This document shows positions 55,815-64,000 of a stretch of 64,000 nt of DNA, one piece after another. Origin of the DNA: Candidatus Methanoperedens sp. (GTDB lineage: Archaea; Halobacteriota; Methanosarcinia; Methanosarcinales; Methanoperedenaceae); assembly GCA_012026795.1 (NCBI GenBank), contig VEPM01000016.1:1-64000 (forward strand), given 5' to 3'. The position numbers and the translations under genes were made by a program. Under the pieces are notes generated by a model that saw only the letters and a list, made by a program, of their open reading frames with translations, did no database searches and was not told where the DNA came from. The first letter of the stretch is position 1, and each line of letters begins with the position of its first letter.

Positions 55815-56495
55815 CTAAACACGCTTTTTTATTACATCTTCACTTTTAATAAATCCGATGTACATTACAGCAACGCCGAGTAGTTCGAGTATATAGAGCG
55901 CCCATTCCATGCCGAATCTGGATAGACCGCCCCCGGATGCCACAAGAAGGGCACCTATCGCGATGAATAAGTTATAATTTCTTCGTGCGATATACCAGGA
56001 ATATAATGCACCGCCGATCAATGCGATGGAACCGGGAATTGTAAGAAAAGGGGAAATTAGTCTTACATTGGCGGGCATGGCACTGCCTCCGACAATTCTT
56101 TCTTTAAGGTTTTCAGAAACAACATCCGCATTCAGAGTTGAAATAATGAGAGCAGCTATGACCACCGCAAAATAAATGGTTAAATATTTTCCAGCGCGCC
56201 GATTGAAAAGATAAACTGTACCAAGCCCCAATATGGCAACCAGGAAGGCTATCAGTACATAGTAAACCCGGTACATGAGTATACTCCAACCTTTGATTTC
56301 AGAAATAAACTCAAATAGAGTGGTAAATGAAAAAATAAGAAGTCCGGTTCCCCAGATAAACTGGTATATTTTCATCCTTTCTGAATACTGACGAAATACA
56401 GAGATGGCAAAAAATAGGCTTACCAGTGTGGTTATTAAAGGGCTCAGGAATTGGATTGAAGACTCTACCTTAAATATCATTTCTATGCCAGTCAT
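55815..56495 (-). CDS. Seven-helix membrane protein (226 aa), unrecognised
   Basis: About seven hydrophobic helices: FLSPLITTLVSLFFAISVFR, FIWGTGLLIFSFTTLFEF, MYRVYYVLIAFLVAILGLGT, LTIYFAVVIAALIISTLN, FLTIPGSIALIGGALYSWY, FIAIGALLVASGGG and ALYILELLGVAVMYIGF. No enzymatic motif. It is divergent from ccmC, 164 bases away, and could be part of haem or cytochrome assembly by location only. Confidence 0.6.
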   Translation of the reverse strand: MTGIEMIFKVESSIQFLSPLITTLVSLFFAISVFRQYSERMKIYQFIWGTGLLIFSFTTLFEFISEIKGWSILMYRVYYVLIAFLVAILGLGTVYLFNRRAGKYLTIYFAVVIAALIISTLNADVVSENLKERIVGGSAMPANVRLISPFLTIPGSIALIGGALYSWYIARRNYNLFIAIGALLVASGGGLSRFGMEWALYILELLGVAVMYIGFIKSEDVIKKRV

Positions 56496-56659
56496 TTTGT
56501 TCTATTTTTTAACCTTTTATAGATGAAAAACGATATAAACAATCTGAAATTATTCATTTATGTAGTTTGTGCTTAATAAATAAAAAAAATTAGAAAAATA
56601 TTTAGTTATTTTGTAAATGGAAATTAATATAGCTAAGGAATTGATAACATATCCTTAAC

Positions 56660-57355
56660 ATGTTGAAAAAAATACTTTTTTTATTGACAGCAATAGCATT
56701 GATTGTTTCAATTTACATGATATTTTTCCTCGCGCCCATTCCCATTGATCCCATGGAAGCTGCAGGAGATCCGGTAAATTTCAAAATATTCTACTTTCAT
56801 GTTCCCATAGCTGCAACCGCTTATCTGGCCTTCGCAATTGTATTTGTTTCCGGTTTTATGTATCTAAGGACAAAGCTGGAAAAATGGGATATAATAGCAG
56901 TTTCGGCATCGGAGGTCGGAATTATATTCGCATTCCTTACTCTTATCACGGGCTCAATATGGGCAAGATCAGCATGGGGCGAGTACTGGGTATCCTGGGA
57001 TGTCAGGTTAAATACTTCGCTTGTTCTTTTCTTAGTCTATTTATCCTATCTCATGGTGAGAAAATCCATTGATGAACCTGAGAAACGCGCAAGGCTCTCA
57101 GCAGTTTTTGGTATTTTCGGCTTTATAAGCGTACCTTTAAGTTTCCTTTCCATCAGGTTATGGAACAGGGCTACTGTTCACCCGGTTGTGATAGGCCCCG
57201 GAGGAGGAGGGATCAGCGGGGATACTGTAATTGGTACGGTTCTTGTGAACGTTATTGCATTTATCCTTCTCCTGACATCTCTGATCATTTTACGCATGGA
57301 CAATGAGAAACTGGTTGAGATTATTGCTTCTATCAAACGTGCGAAGAATCTGTGA
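56660..57355 (+). CDS. ccmC: CcmC haem-export/delivery membrane protein (231 aa)
   Basis: Haem-handling protein of system I cytochrome c maturation. Six helices with the Trp-rich haem site RSAWGEYWVSWDVRLNTSLV (the WWD-like box), flanked by the conserved His in FKIFYFHVPIAATAYLAF and the distal His in RATVHPVVIG. Length normal. The host makes c-type cytochromes, as ANME-2d archaea do. Other ccm genes are outside the window. Confidence 0.92.
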   Translation: MLKKILFLLTAIALIVSIYMIFFLAPIPIDPMEAAGDPVNFKIFYFHVPIAATAYLAFAIVFVSGFMYLRTKLEKWDIIAVSASEVGIIFAFLTLITGSIWARSAWGEYWVSWDVRLNTSLVLFLVYLSYLMVRKSIDEPEKRARLSAVFGIFGFISVPLSFLSIRLWNRATVHPVVIGPGGGGISGDTVIGTVLVNVIAFILLLTSLIILRMDNEKLVEIIASIKRAKNL

Positions 57356-57410
57356 AAAATACAAAATATGCCGCAAAGTACTTAAGTTTACACTCCTTGT
57401 AAAGATATAT

Positions 57411-58010
57411 ATGATAGAACTGGACAATCTCGATGTAAAGATATTATCGCATCTGCAAAGCAACAGCAGGGAATCATTCCAGGAGATCGCAAAGCGCTGT
57501 CTTACAAGCGTCCCAACGGTCAAGAGCCGAGTAGACAGGATGCTTGAACTCGGGGTTATCAATAAATTCACAATAAATATTGATACCATCAAACTGGGGA
57601 TAACCGAAGCGATACTCCTTGTAAATGCAAAGCCAGGCGCTGTGAGGAGAATAACCGAAGAGCTCCGGGGGATTGAAGAGGTTAAGGAGCTGTATGTAAC
57701 CTCTGATTCAGACACAGCCGTCGTATCAAGAGTAGCAGGTGATATGCGGCGGATTCTTGCGATACAGGAGAGGATAGATCTTACTGATGTGAATAACATC
57801 CGCATATTGCCAGTAAAAAATGCATTCGCAAAGGATTCAACTATACCACTTGCGTCCTCCAGCATAACACTGACCTGTTCTTATTGCGAAAAGAAAGTTG
57901 CAGGAGATGCAGTAAGGAAGAAATTCGATGACAAAGAATATTTCTTTTGCTGCACCACCTGTCAGGGTGAGTTTGAAAAGAAATACACTACAATGGTATC
58001 CAGGATATAA
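57411..58010 (+). CDS. Lrp/AsnC-type regulator with C-terminal TRASH metal domain (199 aa)
   Basis: The start at 57411 (MIELDNLDVKILSHLQSNSR) gives a standard Lrp helix-turn-helix: ESFQEIAKRCLTSVPTVKSR. A RAM-like alpha/beta domain follows (ITEAILLVNAKPGAVRRITE, VKELYVTSDSDTAVVSRVAG). The last 45 residues, LTCSYCEKKVAGDAVRKKF-EYFFCCTTCQGEF, are a TRASH finger with four or more Cys. Such CopR/CopT-like proteins sense copper; control of the nearby copA and ccm genes is likely. Confidence 0.85.
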   Translation: MIELDNLDVKILSHLQSNSRESFQEIAKRCLTSVPTVKSRVDRMLELGVINKFTINIDTIKLGITEAILLVNAKPGAVRRITEELRGIEEVKELYVTSDSDTAVVSRVAGDMRRILAIQERIDLTDVNNIRILPVKNAFAKDSTIPLASSSITLTCSYCEKKVAGDAVRKKFDDKEYFFCCTTCQGEFEKKYTTMVSRI

Positions 58011-58177
58011 TAAGAGAATTATCAGAACTCTAAAAAAAAACGGAGTTTGTTTGCATTTTCAAAAAAGCAAATTTAATGCATTTTTATCTTGATCTTGTAA
58101 AGCACAAACCGTTTGAAATATAGGGTGTATAATTGATTATCCTGCTCATCCTAACCGTGCAGGAGGAGGCTAAAAAA

Positions 58178-58501
58178 ATGGTAAATCTGTTATTGATAAT
58201 GTCAAAAGACCCATATACAACAGAAACTCCGGATCTTGTACTTGATATCGGGTTGAATGCAAAAGAAAAAGGAAATGATGTCTCATTATATCTCATTGAA
58301 GACGGCATAACCGCTGCAAGAAAGTCCGAGTTTGGAAATAAACTCGCAGCAGCCCAAAAGAAGGGCATCAAAATATATGCTGACGATAAAGCAGTACTTT
58401 CAAGATCGCTCACCAACAAATTAATTGGCGGCGTGGAAATAAAAGAAATCGGCGCACTTCTTGATTATATAATGGAATATGACAGGGTAGTCTGGTTTTA
58501 G
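58178..58501 (+). CDS. DsrE-family protein 1 (107 aa)
   Basis: The start at 58178 is chosen for the strong AGGAGGAGG ahead of it. DsrE fold: VNLLLIMSKDPYTTETPDLV, GNDVSLYLIEDGITAARKSE, KGIKIYADDKAVLSRSL and the short ending EYDRVVWF. No catalytic Cys in the usual place, like TusB/DsrH. First of a four-gene sulfur-relay operon with tusA. Confidence 0.8.
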   Translation: MVNLLLIMSKDPYTTETPDLVLDIGLNAKEKGNDVSLYLIEDGITAARKSEFGNKLAAAQKKGIKIYADDKAVLSRSLTNKLIGGVEIKEIGALLDYIMEYDRVVWF

Positions 58502-58515
58502 GTGAAGGTGATAAA

Positions 58516-58884
58516 ATGACAGGAAAACAACTTACTATCGTTTCAATAAACGGCCCATACAGGGATGAAGGAGTATTTACATTGATAAGACTTGCACACG
58601 CGGCTAAAGAAAAAGGCATTACTGTCAACTTCTTTAACTATCTTGATGCGACAATAATCGCCCACAGGGATCAGGCGCCAAAAGAGTTCCCTCCAGTAGA
58701 GACCATTTTCGGGACAATAGTCAAAAAAGGCATAAAGCAGCCAAAAGCAGATGCTATCGCCTGTATAAAATGTACGGATGCCAGGGGCGTAACAAAACAG
58801 CAGACTGAAGGCGTTATAATCGGAGGACTTTATGACCTGGGCGAATGGACAGCAGAATCAGACAAAACCATACTTATAGGGTGA
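58516..58884 (+). CDS. DsrE-family protein 2 with CxxC (122 aa)
   Basis: Same fold: TIVSINGPYRDEGVFTLIRL, KGITVNFFNYLDATIIAHRD and the C-terminal part ADAIACIKCTDARGVTKQQT, with a CxxC likely to carry persulfide, followed by GVIIGGLYDLGEW. It resembles TusD/DsrE of the sulfur relay. Spaced 14 bases from the first gene. Confidence 0.78.
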   Translation: MTGKQLTIVSINGPYRDEGVFTLIRLAHAAKEKGITVNFFNYLDATIIAHRDQAPKEFPPVETIFGTIVKKGIKQPKADAIACIKCTDARGVTKQQTEGVIIGGLYDLGEWTAESDKTILIG

Positions 58885-58888
58885 AAAG

Positions 58889-59263
58889 ATGAGCAAGAAA
58901 GTAAATATAATCGTAACACAGCCGCCTTATGGAAAAGAAGATGCGTTTGGTGCAGTCCCCATGGCTGCGTCTCAGGTTGCTGCGGGAAATGAATCTTCCC
59001 TGATTTTTGTCAGCGGAGGTGTGCATTCCATAGTAAAAGGTCAGAAAACGGGTTATGGAGACCTTGCTGTATGGCTTAAGGACGTGCCGTCTGTGGAGGC
59101 TGAGATAACAAAGAACATCGAAGTTGTAAGTTTCTTTGCCCTTGAAAGGGATGTTACAAAACGCGGCATTAGAGACAGTGAGATCATTGACAGCATAAAG
59201 AAGATTTCACTGGATGAGCTAACAGATAAGATCCTTGAGGCAGATGTTAATCTGGTGTTTTGA
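58889..59263 (+). CDS. DsrE/DsrF-family protein 3 (124 aa)
   Basis: VNIIVTQPPYGKEDAFGAVP, ASQVAAGNESSLIFVSGGVH, and a C-terminal ALERDVTKRGIRDSEIIDSI resembling TusC/DsrF. No Cys. Together with the two genes before it, this is an archaeal version of the DsrEFH hetero-hexamer, four bases after gene 2 and immediately joined to tusA (TGA then ATG). Confidence 0.78.
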   Translation: MSKKVNIIVTQPPYGKEDAFGAVPMAASQVAAGNESSLIFVSGGVHSIVKGQKTGYGDLAVWLKDVPSVEAEITKNIEVVSFFALERDVTKRGIRDSEIIDSIKKISLDELTDKILEADVNLVF

Positions 59264-59497
59264 ATGGAGATTATGCCAGACTCTGTTTTGGATGTAAGGG
59301 GGGAGATATGTCCCATCCCCCTTTTCATGACAAAAAAACAAATTGATCACATGAGTAGCGGAGAGATACTTAAAGTGATTGCAGATAATTCCGATGCACC
59401 CCATAATATCGAATTATGGACCAAAAAATCCGGCGACAAAATTCTTGAAATTAAGAAGGAAGGACAAACAGTTATCATTTATCTAAAAAAAAATTAA
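59264..59497 (+). CDS. tusA: TusA-family sulfurtransferase (77 aa)
   Basis: Contains the sulfur-carrier box LDVRGEICPIPLFMTKKQID (the Cys in CPxP) and GEILKVIADNSDAPHNIELW. It moves persulfide sulfur to tRNA or enzymes. Starts directly after the TGA of the preceding DsrE gene (ATG at 59264, or the second Met MPDSVLD). No DsrAB is seen, so the module is more likely for biosynthetic sulfur transfer. Confidence 0.9.
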   Translation: MEIMPDSVLDVRGEICPIPLFMTKKQIDHMSSGEILKVIADNSDAPHNIELWTKKSGDKILEIKKEGQTVIIYLKKN

Positions 59498-59552
59498 TTA
59501 AGTAAAGTGAAAAATCTTAAACCTGATCAGGATAATAGGTATTCAAAAACGA

Positions 59553-60926
59553 ATGAAAAAAGAAAAATGTATCTTTTTGATGCTTATAATAGTATTTATA
59601 GCTTTGAATATTAATTTACATGGAAGTGCATTTTCTTCTGATAAACGAAATAACTCTCTCCAGTGGTTCCCTTCTATAGCTGTTGATAATGGCACCGTTT
59701 ACATTGTCTGGGCAGATGAGCGAAACGGCAATTATACACGGATAATGAATAATATACCCCATAAATCCGGGGATATATATATTTCAAAAGCGAATTTCAG
59801 GAACGGATGGGTTTTTGATAAAAACCTCAGGATAAATGAAATCAAAGGAAGCACAGGACACGGCTCTCCCTCTATAGCTGTTGATAACCGCAATATCTAT
59901 GCAGTCTGGGAGGATGACAGATATGGATTTGAAGAGCTTTATTTTTCATATGCTGAAAAAAACGATATAAAGTTTAAAAAAGATTTACCAGTTATAGAAG
60001 AAGCAGGAAGCCAGGTGCTGCCCTCCATTGCAATCCTGAATGAAACCATATATGTGGCAGTAATGAACAAGAAAACCTGGGATATTGAATTTGCACAAGG
60101 GCATTCTATAAACGGTGTTTACATGTTTGATAAACCAGTACGAGTAAATGATGATCCCACAGGTAACTGGCACTATGCTCCTTCGCTTGTTGTCGATGAT
60201 GAAAAAAATGTATGTATTGCCTGGCTGGATGCGAGAAATGGCAATTATGATATTTATTTTTCACATGGGATCAAAGAAAACGGAATCTGGCAATTTAGCA
60301 CGAATGTGAGGGTAAATGATGAATCTTCAAATGTGTCCCACTATACTCCTTCACTGGCGTTTGAGAATGGAAGCGCATATATTGCATGGTATGATGACAG
60401 GAATAAAGATTTTGATATATACTTCTCAACAGGCAGGTTGGAAAATGAAAGCTGGAAATTTGATAGTGATATCCGGGTAAATGACGATGGGAAAGGTGAT
60501 CAGATGCATCCTGAAATTGCAGTGAAAGACAGTGAAATTTTCATTGTATGGGAAAATGATCGTGAGGGAGGGCCGGACATTTATTTCTCAAAAGGTATCA
60601 AGGAAAATGGGAGCTTTGGATTTATAAAAAATGTAAAAGTAAATGATATCCAAGGAAAGCATTACGACCCTCAAATAGGAATCGAAGGAAGCAATGTTTA
60701 CGTTGCATGGCAGGCAGAAGTAAATGACGGCGGAGACATATATTTTTCACATGGGAAATACGATGGTAGAACCTGGGAATTCAGCAGGAATATCAAAGTA
60801 AATGATGATTTAACAAACTCTTTTACAAAACCTGAGCCACTATTCCTGGGCTTGATTCTTGGTCCGGTTATCGTATCGGTCATAATCGTAGGATTCTTAA
60901 AAAAATATGCAAAACGAAAAAAATAA
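59553..60926 (+). CDS. Secreted sialidase-fold beta-propeller with C-terminal anchor (457 aa)
   Basis: A signal peptide (FLMLIIVFIALNINLHGSA) precedes about seven propeller blades of roughly 55 residues with repeated SIAVDNGTVYIVWADERNGN...DIYFSK-type motifs (PSLVVDDEKNVCIAWLDARN, PSLAFENGSAYIAWYDDRNK). The C-terminus (LFLGLILGPVIVSVIIVGFL-KKYAKRKK) is a membrane helix and basic tail. Binding or scaffold role at the surface; no catalytic residues assigned. Overlaps the next gene by 20 bases. Confidence 0.75.
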   Translation: MKKEKCIFLMLIIVFIALNINLHGSAFSSDKRNNSLQWFPSIAVDNGTVYIVWADERNGNYTRIMNNIPHKSGDIYISKANFRNGWVFDKNLRINEIKGSTGHGSPSIAVDNRNIYAVWEDDRYGFEELYFSYAEKNDIKFKKDLPVIEEAGSQVLPSIAILNETIYVAVMNKKTWDIEFAQGHSINGVYMFDKPVRVNDDPTGNWHYAPSLVVDDEKNVCIAWLDARNGNYDIYFSHGIKENGIWQFSTNVRVNDESSNVSHYTPSLAFENGSAYIAWYDDRNKDFDIYFSTGRLENESWKFDSDIRVNDDGKGDQMHPEIAVKDSEIFIVWENDREGGPDIYFSKGIKENGSFGFIKNVKVNDIQGKHYDPQIGIEGSNVYVAWQAEVNDGGDIYFSHGKYDGRTWEFSRNIKVNDDLTNSFTKPEPLFLGLILGPVIVSVIIVGFLKKYAKRKK

Positions 60927-62313
60927 TCATGAAATAAGAAAATACGATCTGCTTCAGCAGAAGGCTGCAGCATCGCTTTTCAAAAACCGCAAACCCCAAT
61001 TCCTCTTTCAACTGCCTGGATTTCTGCTATTTGTTCTTGTCGTACTTGCTGGCTTTTTCGGAATTCAGAATAGCAACAAGAGCCTTACGACTATTTCAAT
61101 CTGGGTTATCTGGTGGTCGCTTCTTATAATAAGCCTGGCGCTTGCGGGAAGGCTCTGGTGTTTCATATGTCCTTTTGGAGCCATCGGGGACTGGGTAAAG
61201 CGCAAGATATTTTATAAAAAAGTTGATGACATATTCAGTTTAAACAGGAAATTCCCCACAAGATTCAGAAACCTGTCTATTGCAGCAGTGCTTTTCCTTG
61301 CGATCACATGGGCTGATTTTCAGTTCAATCTTGTGAACAGCCCGCTCTTAACAGCTTATTTTATTGTTGCTTTGCTGGGTCTTGTTGTAATTATATCTAT
61401 AATCTTTGAGCGCCGATCCTTTTGCAGGTATGCCTGCCCTATAACCGGACTAATAGGATTATATTCAATGTTCGCGCCTGTTGAATTAAGAGCAAAAGAT
61501 AAAGAAACCTGCAAAGCCTGCAAGGAAAAATACTGTATATCAGGCAATGAAAATGGATATCCATGCCCTGTATTCGAATATCCGGGAACCATGGAGAAAA
61601 ACACTTATTGTATCCTCTGTATGGAATGTGTTAAAACCTGCCACAGGAGTAATATCTCCTTAAACCTTCGTTCTTTTGCAGGAGATTTTTTGAATTTGAC
61701 AAAGACAAGGATGGATGAAGCGCTTTTTATCCTGCTGCTTCTTGGAGTGACTATATTCCAGACATTGATCATGATACGGCCGTGGGCTGTTTTTACACGG
61801 GATTTAATGGTCTATACAGGAGCCAGTTATGATACGGTTCGATTCGTTTTATTTATTGCTTCGGCGGCATCTTCTATCCTGATATATTCAATTGTCATCG
61901 CTGTTTCAAAATTGCTCAATCCAAAAACCTCGTTTAAATACCTATTCACCGGCTATGCTTACTCAATTATTCCCCTGGGATTGCTGATGCATTTATCCCA
62001 TAACCTCCGCCATTTACTGGAAGAAGGCGCAGGGATCATACCAGTACTTTCAGATCCTTTTGGTTTTGGGTGGGATTTATTCGGAACTTCAGGATATATG
62101 CCTGCCCCGCTTCTCGATAATAATTATATTCTCCTCGCCCAGTGGCTGCTTATGTTTATCGGAATGGGTTTCTCAATATCGATCGGCAAAAATATTTCAA
62201 GACGGATGTTTCGCGGAAATGATTCTGCATATCTCCCTATGTTGATTTTTGTTCTTTCTCTTTTCGTGTTCAACCTATGGATACTCGGGCAGCCGATAAT
62301 GCATAAACACTAA
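60907..62313 (+). CDS. NapH/CcoG-like membrane polyferredoxin (468 aa)
   Basis: Membrane-bound [4Fe-4S] protein. Helices alternate with Cys motifs: GRLWCFICPFGAIGDWVKRK, RRSFCRYACPITGLIGLYSM, then two ferredoxin-like clusters CKACKEKYC...CP and CILCMECVKTCHR. The C-terminal half adds helices with His (LLMHLSHNLRHLLEEG), possibly haem ligands. Such proteins pass quinol electrons to periplasmic enzymes or act in cofactor assembly. It overlaps the propeller gene by 20 bases. Confidence 0.82.
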   Translation: MQNEKNNHEIRKYDLLQQKAAASLFKNRKPQFLFQLPGFLLFVLVVLAGFFGIQNSNKSLTTISIWVIWWSLLIISLALAGRLWCFICPFGAIGDWVKRKIFYKKVDDIFSLNRKFPTRFRNLSIAAVLFLAITWADFQFNLVNSPLLTAYFIVALLGLVVIISIIFERRSFCRYACPITGLIGLYSMFAPVELRAKDKETCKACKEKYCISGNENGYPCPVFEYPGTMEKNTYCILCMECVKTCHRSNISLNLRSFAGDFLNLTKTRMDEALFILLLLGVTIFQTLIMIRPWAVFTRDLMVYTGASYDTVRFVLFIASAASSILIYSIVIAVSKLLNPKTSFKYLFTGYAYSIIPLGLLMHLSHNLRHLLEEGAGIIPVLSDPFGFGWDLFGTSGYMPAPLLDNNYILLAQWLLMFIGMGFSISIGKNISRRMFRGNDSAYLPMLIFVLSLFVFNLWILGQPIMHKH

Positions 62314-63146
62314 ACCCCAAATACCATTGCCATCAGATTCCTTGCACCCATGGAGAAACCGAGAACAATCAACGTCAAAGTCAGCATGTACTTCTCATCT
62401 TTATCCTGATCTTCTCTGGAATCTTTTTCAAGCAGAAAAACTATCACCATGACCAAAATTAAGGATAGTGGAATCAGTACCGCTCCTGTTCCAAAAATGG
62501 AAGTCAGGAATGAACTGAATGGATGTTTGTTCATGTAGCCCAGCAGATCTACTCCAATATATGTTGTGAACGAATCGAGCAGAAATGAAAAGATAGCAAA
62601 AGAATAAATCCTGCTTCGAAGATATGTCATGTGGATCGCAGGTGATGCTCTTTTGACGATCTCTGTCAATGCTAAAGCCGGTACAAGACTGTATACAAGA
62701 ATACTGAGATTCCAGTTAGATGTATAATAAATGAGGATAGCAATCCCTGCTAACGATAATACAACACCGGTAATCGCATAGGCAACAATATAATTCTTTA
62801 TTTTCCTGAGCTTCTCAAGATATCTCGCTAGTAGAAGAGTCCCGAAACATATTGAAAAAACTACAAAAAAAATGAGCGGCGTGATGAAAAAATATTTGAC
62901 AGGTGGCTTCAGGATATCCGCATCCTCGATAACACGGAACACAGAACCCATGAAAATAAAAGGAATCGTGGCTAAGACAAAATCTTCATCGACCTTTATT
63001 CTCAATTTATTCAACAGTTTCAGAATAGCAAATACACCCGCGAATAAAATAATGACATAAGTTATCATGTCAAAGTGATTATAACTTGTATCATTTATGA
63101 TACCATCAATAAAATTCCTGTTTATGAAATCGATCAATCCGCTCAT
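62310..63146 (-). CDS. DUF63 archaeal membrane protein (278 aa)
   Basis: The start at 63146 has a GGAGG site 8 bases upstream. About seven or eight helices, with the family signature FMGSVFRVIEDADILKPPVK and the distal SFTTYIGVDLLGY. DUF63 is an archaeal integral membrane family of unknown function, often next to archaeosortase. Its TAG stop overlaps the TAA of the polyferredoxin gene, which converges on it. Confidence 0.85.
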   Translation of the reverse strand: MSGLIDFINRNFIDGIINDTSYNHFDMITYVIILFAGVFAILKLLNKLRIKVDEDFVLATIPFIFMGSVFRVIEDADILKPPVKYFFITPLIFFVVFSICFGTLLLARYLEKLRKIKNYIVAYAITGVVLSLAGIAILIYYTSNWNLSILVYSLVPALALTEIVKRASPAIHMTYLRSRIYSFAIFSFLLDSFTTYIGVDLLGYMNKHPFSSFLTSIFGTGAVLIPLSLILVMVIVFLLEKDSREDQDKDEKYMLTLTLIVLGFSMGARNLMAMVFGV

Positions 63147-63148
63147 AA

Positions 63149-63247
63149 TTATCCTCCACCTAAATTTGCCCATTCCGCAATCTCGAATATTTCCTCTTTA
63201 CCAACCAGTTCCTGCTGGGTAAAATCGTAGTTCACTCTTATTTTCAA
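63149..63247 (-). CDS. Possible 32-aa coupled peptide between artA and DUF63
   Basis: A TTG (63245-63247) overlapping the archaeosortase stop opens a frame, KIRVNYDFTQQELVGKEEIF-EIAEWANLGGG, ending two bases before the DUF63 start. The sequence looks protein-like and fills the gap exactly, consistent with translational coupling. Confidence 0.4.
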   Translation of the reverse strand: MKIRVNYDFTQQELVGKEEIFEIAEWANLGGG

Positions 63248-64000
63248 TTTAACCTCGCAAGCTTGCGAAATTCTATTTTAAGCAGCTTAAATATGTCGTC
63301 GATCATATCTGTAACCTCAGGTAGCATTTTAAGAATCGTATATGAAATTACAAATAAAGCAGCCAGCGAGCCGATTTTTGCGATGAAATGCTCTGTAATA
63401 TGAAAACTTTCATCAGGTGTGCCAAACCATGCAAGACCATAAGCAGAAGCCGTGAGGGAGGTTCTCAGCAGATTCAGTGAATAAATAACAGGCACCGAAA
63501 TCATGAATGCCTTGAATTTTTGCGAAAGTGTAGCCTTTGTAGCAGACGAGATTAATCCCATGAATAAAGCTATGCTCTCAATAGCTGTACAGGCAAGGAT
63601 TATCTCAATTGGAAGAAGACCACCCACTGCAAGCTGATTCCAAGCCACCTGAGCCACGGGATATCCGAGTTGTTCAACAATCCAGATGGTCTGATTCGTA
63701 ACCAGCGATATTATCCCGATGTTTAAAAATTCCACATCTACAAATAAGAAATAAATCAAACCGCCTACTGATGCTGCTCTTGATAATGAGATAAGTACTT
63801 CATGACCACCTTCTTCATTATTCCTTGCCTGAAACGTGATATATGCTATGAAAAGGGCGAATATTGCAGCGGCGACTACTAAAAAAGCATTAAAATAATC
63901 CTGTATCTCAATATAGGATGGAGGCTGCATGAACCAGTAGATAGAGAGGAATATCCAGCCAGAACTTCCTGATAAGAATCTGGAATTATAGGCTTTTGGA
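63244..64000 (-). CDS. artA: Archaeosortase A, 5' end beyond the window
   Basis: Membrane transpeptidase that cleaves PGF-CTERM sorting signals on surface proteins and attaches them to lipid. The triad is visible: Cys in LACTAIESIALFMGL, Arg in LNLLRTSLTA, and His in FHITEHFIAKIGSL. Six or more helices. The frame remains open upstream of the ATG at 63930 (SGSSGWIFLSIYWF), so the gene runs off the right edge. Confidence 0.88.
   Translation of the reverse strand, partial: PKAYNSRFLSGSSGWIFLSIYWFMQPPSYIEIQDYFNAFLVVAAAIFALFIAYITFQARNNEEGGHEVLISLSRAASVGGLIYFLFVDVEFLNIGIISLVTNQTIWIVEQLGYPVAQVAWNQLAVGGLLPIEIILACTAIESIALFMGLISSATKATLSQKFKAFMISVPVIYSLNLLRTSLTASAYGLAWFGTPDESFHITEHFIAKIGSLAALFVISYTILKMLPEVTDMIDDIFKLLKIEFRKLARLN

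Overview
The window looks archaeal and is most consistent with a Methanosarcinales-type anaerobe, plausibly a Methanoperedens (ANME-2d) relative. Evidence: an F420H2:NADP oxidoreductase, an archaeosortase A, DUF63 and DUF5658 membrane proteins, the CRISPR regulator Csa3, TRASH/YHS metal domains, cytochrome c maturation genes, Rieske and polyferredoxin proteins, and A/T-rich TATA/BRE promoters. The species assignment is inference; no rRNA is present.

Layout. (1) 1-9.5 kb is accessory DNA: an IS630 transposase entering from the left edge, a tyrosine recombinase next to tRNA-Gln(CUG), a complete group II intron (about 2627-4731) with its reverse transcriptase, an ArdC/SWIM operon typical of plasmids, a gene-poor GC-rich stretch with strong hairpins, a PD-(D/E)XK nuclease and a single-domain RNase III. 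(2) 9.5-26 kb is defence: an AbiE toxin-antitoxin pair whose toxin is frameshifted, a type I-E CRISPR array (46 repeats, 45 spacers), an eight-gene cas3-cse1-cse2-cas7-cas5-cas6-cas1-cas2 operon reading towards the array, a divergent csa3, and an unfamiliar PIN-like/helical gene pair. (3) 26-40 kb is a mosaic: a second, intact AbiE pair bracketed by roughly 100-bp direct repeats, an AbrB/PIN toxin-antitoxin pair, two copies of a zinc-ribbon gene, two copies of a lipoprotein gene, a decayed IS256, a 1011-residue HEAT-repeat protein, and three remnants of group II introns. (4) 40-47 kb is a type IV secretion (conjugation-like) operon: pilin-like protein, signal-peptide membrane protein, polytopic VirB6-like protein and a VirB4-like ATPase with an apparent C-terminal nuclease-like extension. 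(5) 47-64 kb is closer to core metabolism: a broken ViaA-like VWA gene, Rieske and ferredoxin electron carriers, an IS701 element, npdG, a Clp-fold protease with a metal-binding head, a copper P-type ATPase, UspA, ccmD and ccmC, an Lrp-TRASH regulator, a DsrE-type/TusA sulfur-relay operon, a secreted beta-propeller overlapping a NapH-like polyferredoxin, DUF63, and archaeosortase A running off the right edge.

How the parts relate. The right side suggests a redox and metal homeostasis neighbourhood (copper export, haem handling, Fe-S electron transfer, sulfur trafficking, surface-protein anchoring). The left and middle are a defence and mobile-element island with traces of conjugation, intron retrotransposition followed by internal deletion, and repeated duplication.

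The main non-routine observations are a family of group II intron 5' ends with compensatory base changes in their hairpins, one of which still carries an intact domain V; a Csa3 regulator attached to a type I-E system; the PIN-like/helical pair next to cas; the archaeal secretion operon with the VirB4 extension; and a bacterial-looking RNase III domain protein in an archaeon. All family calls are from sequence motifs read by eye; no database search was run.
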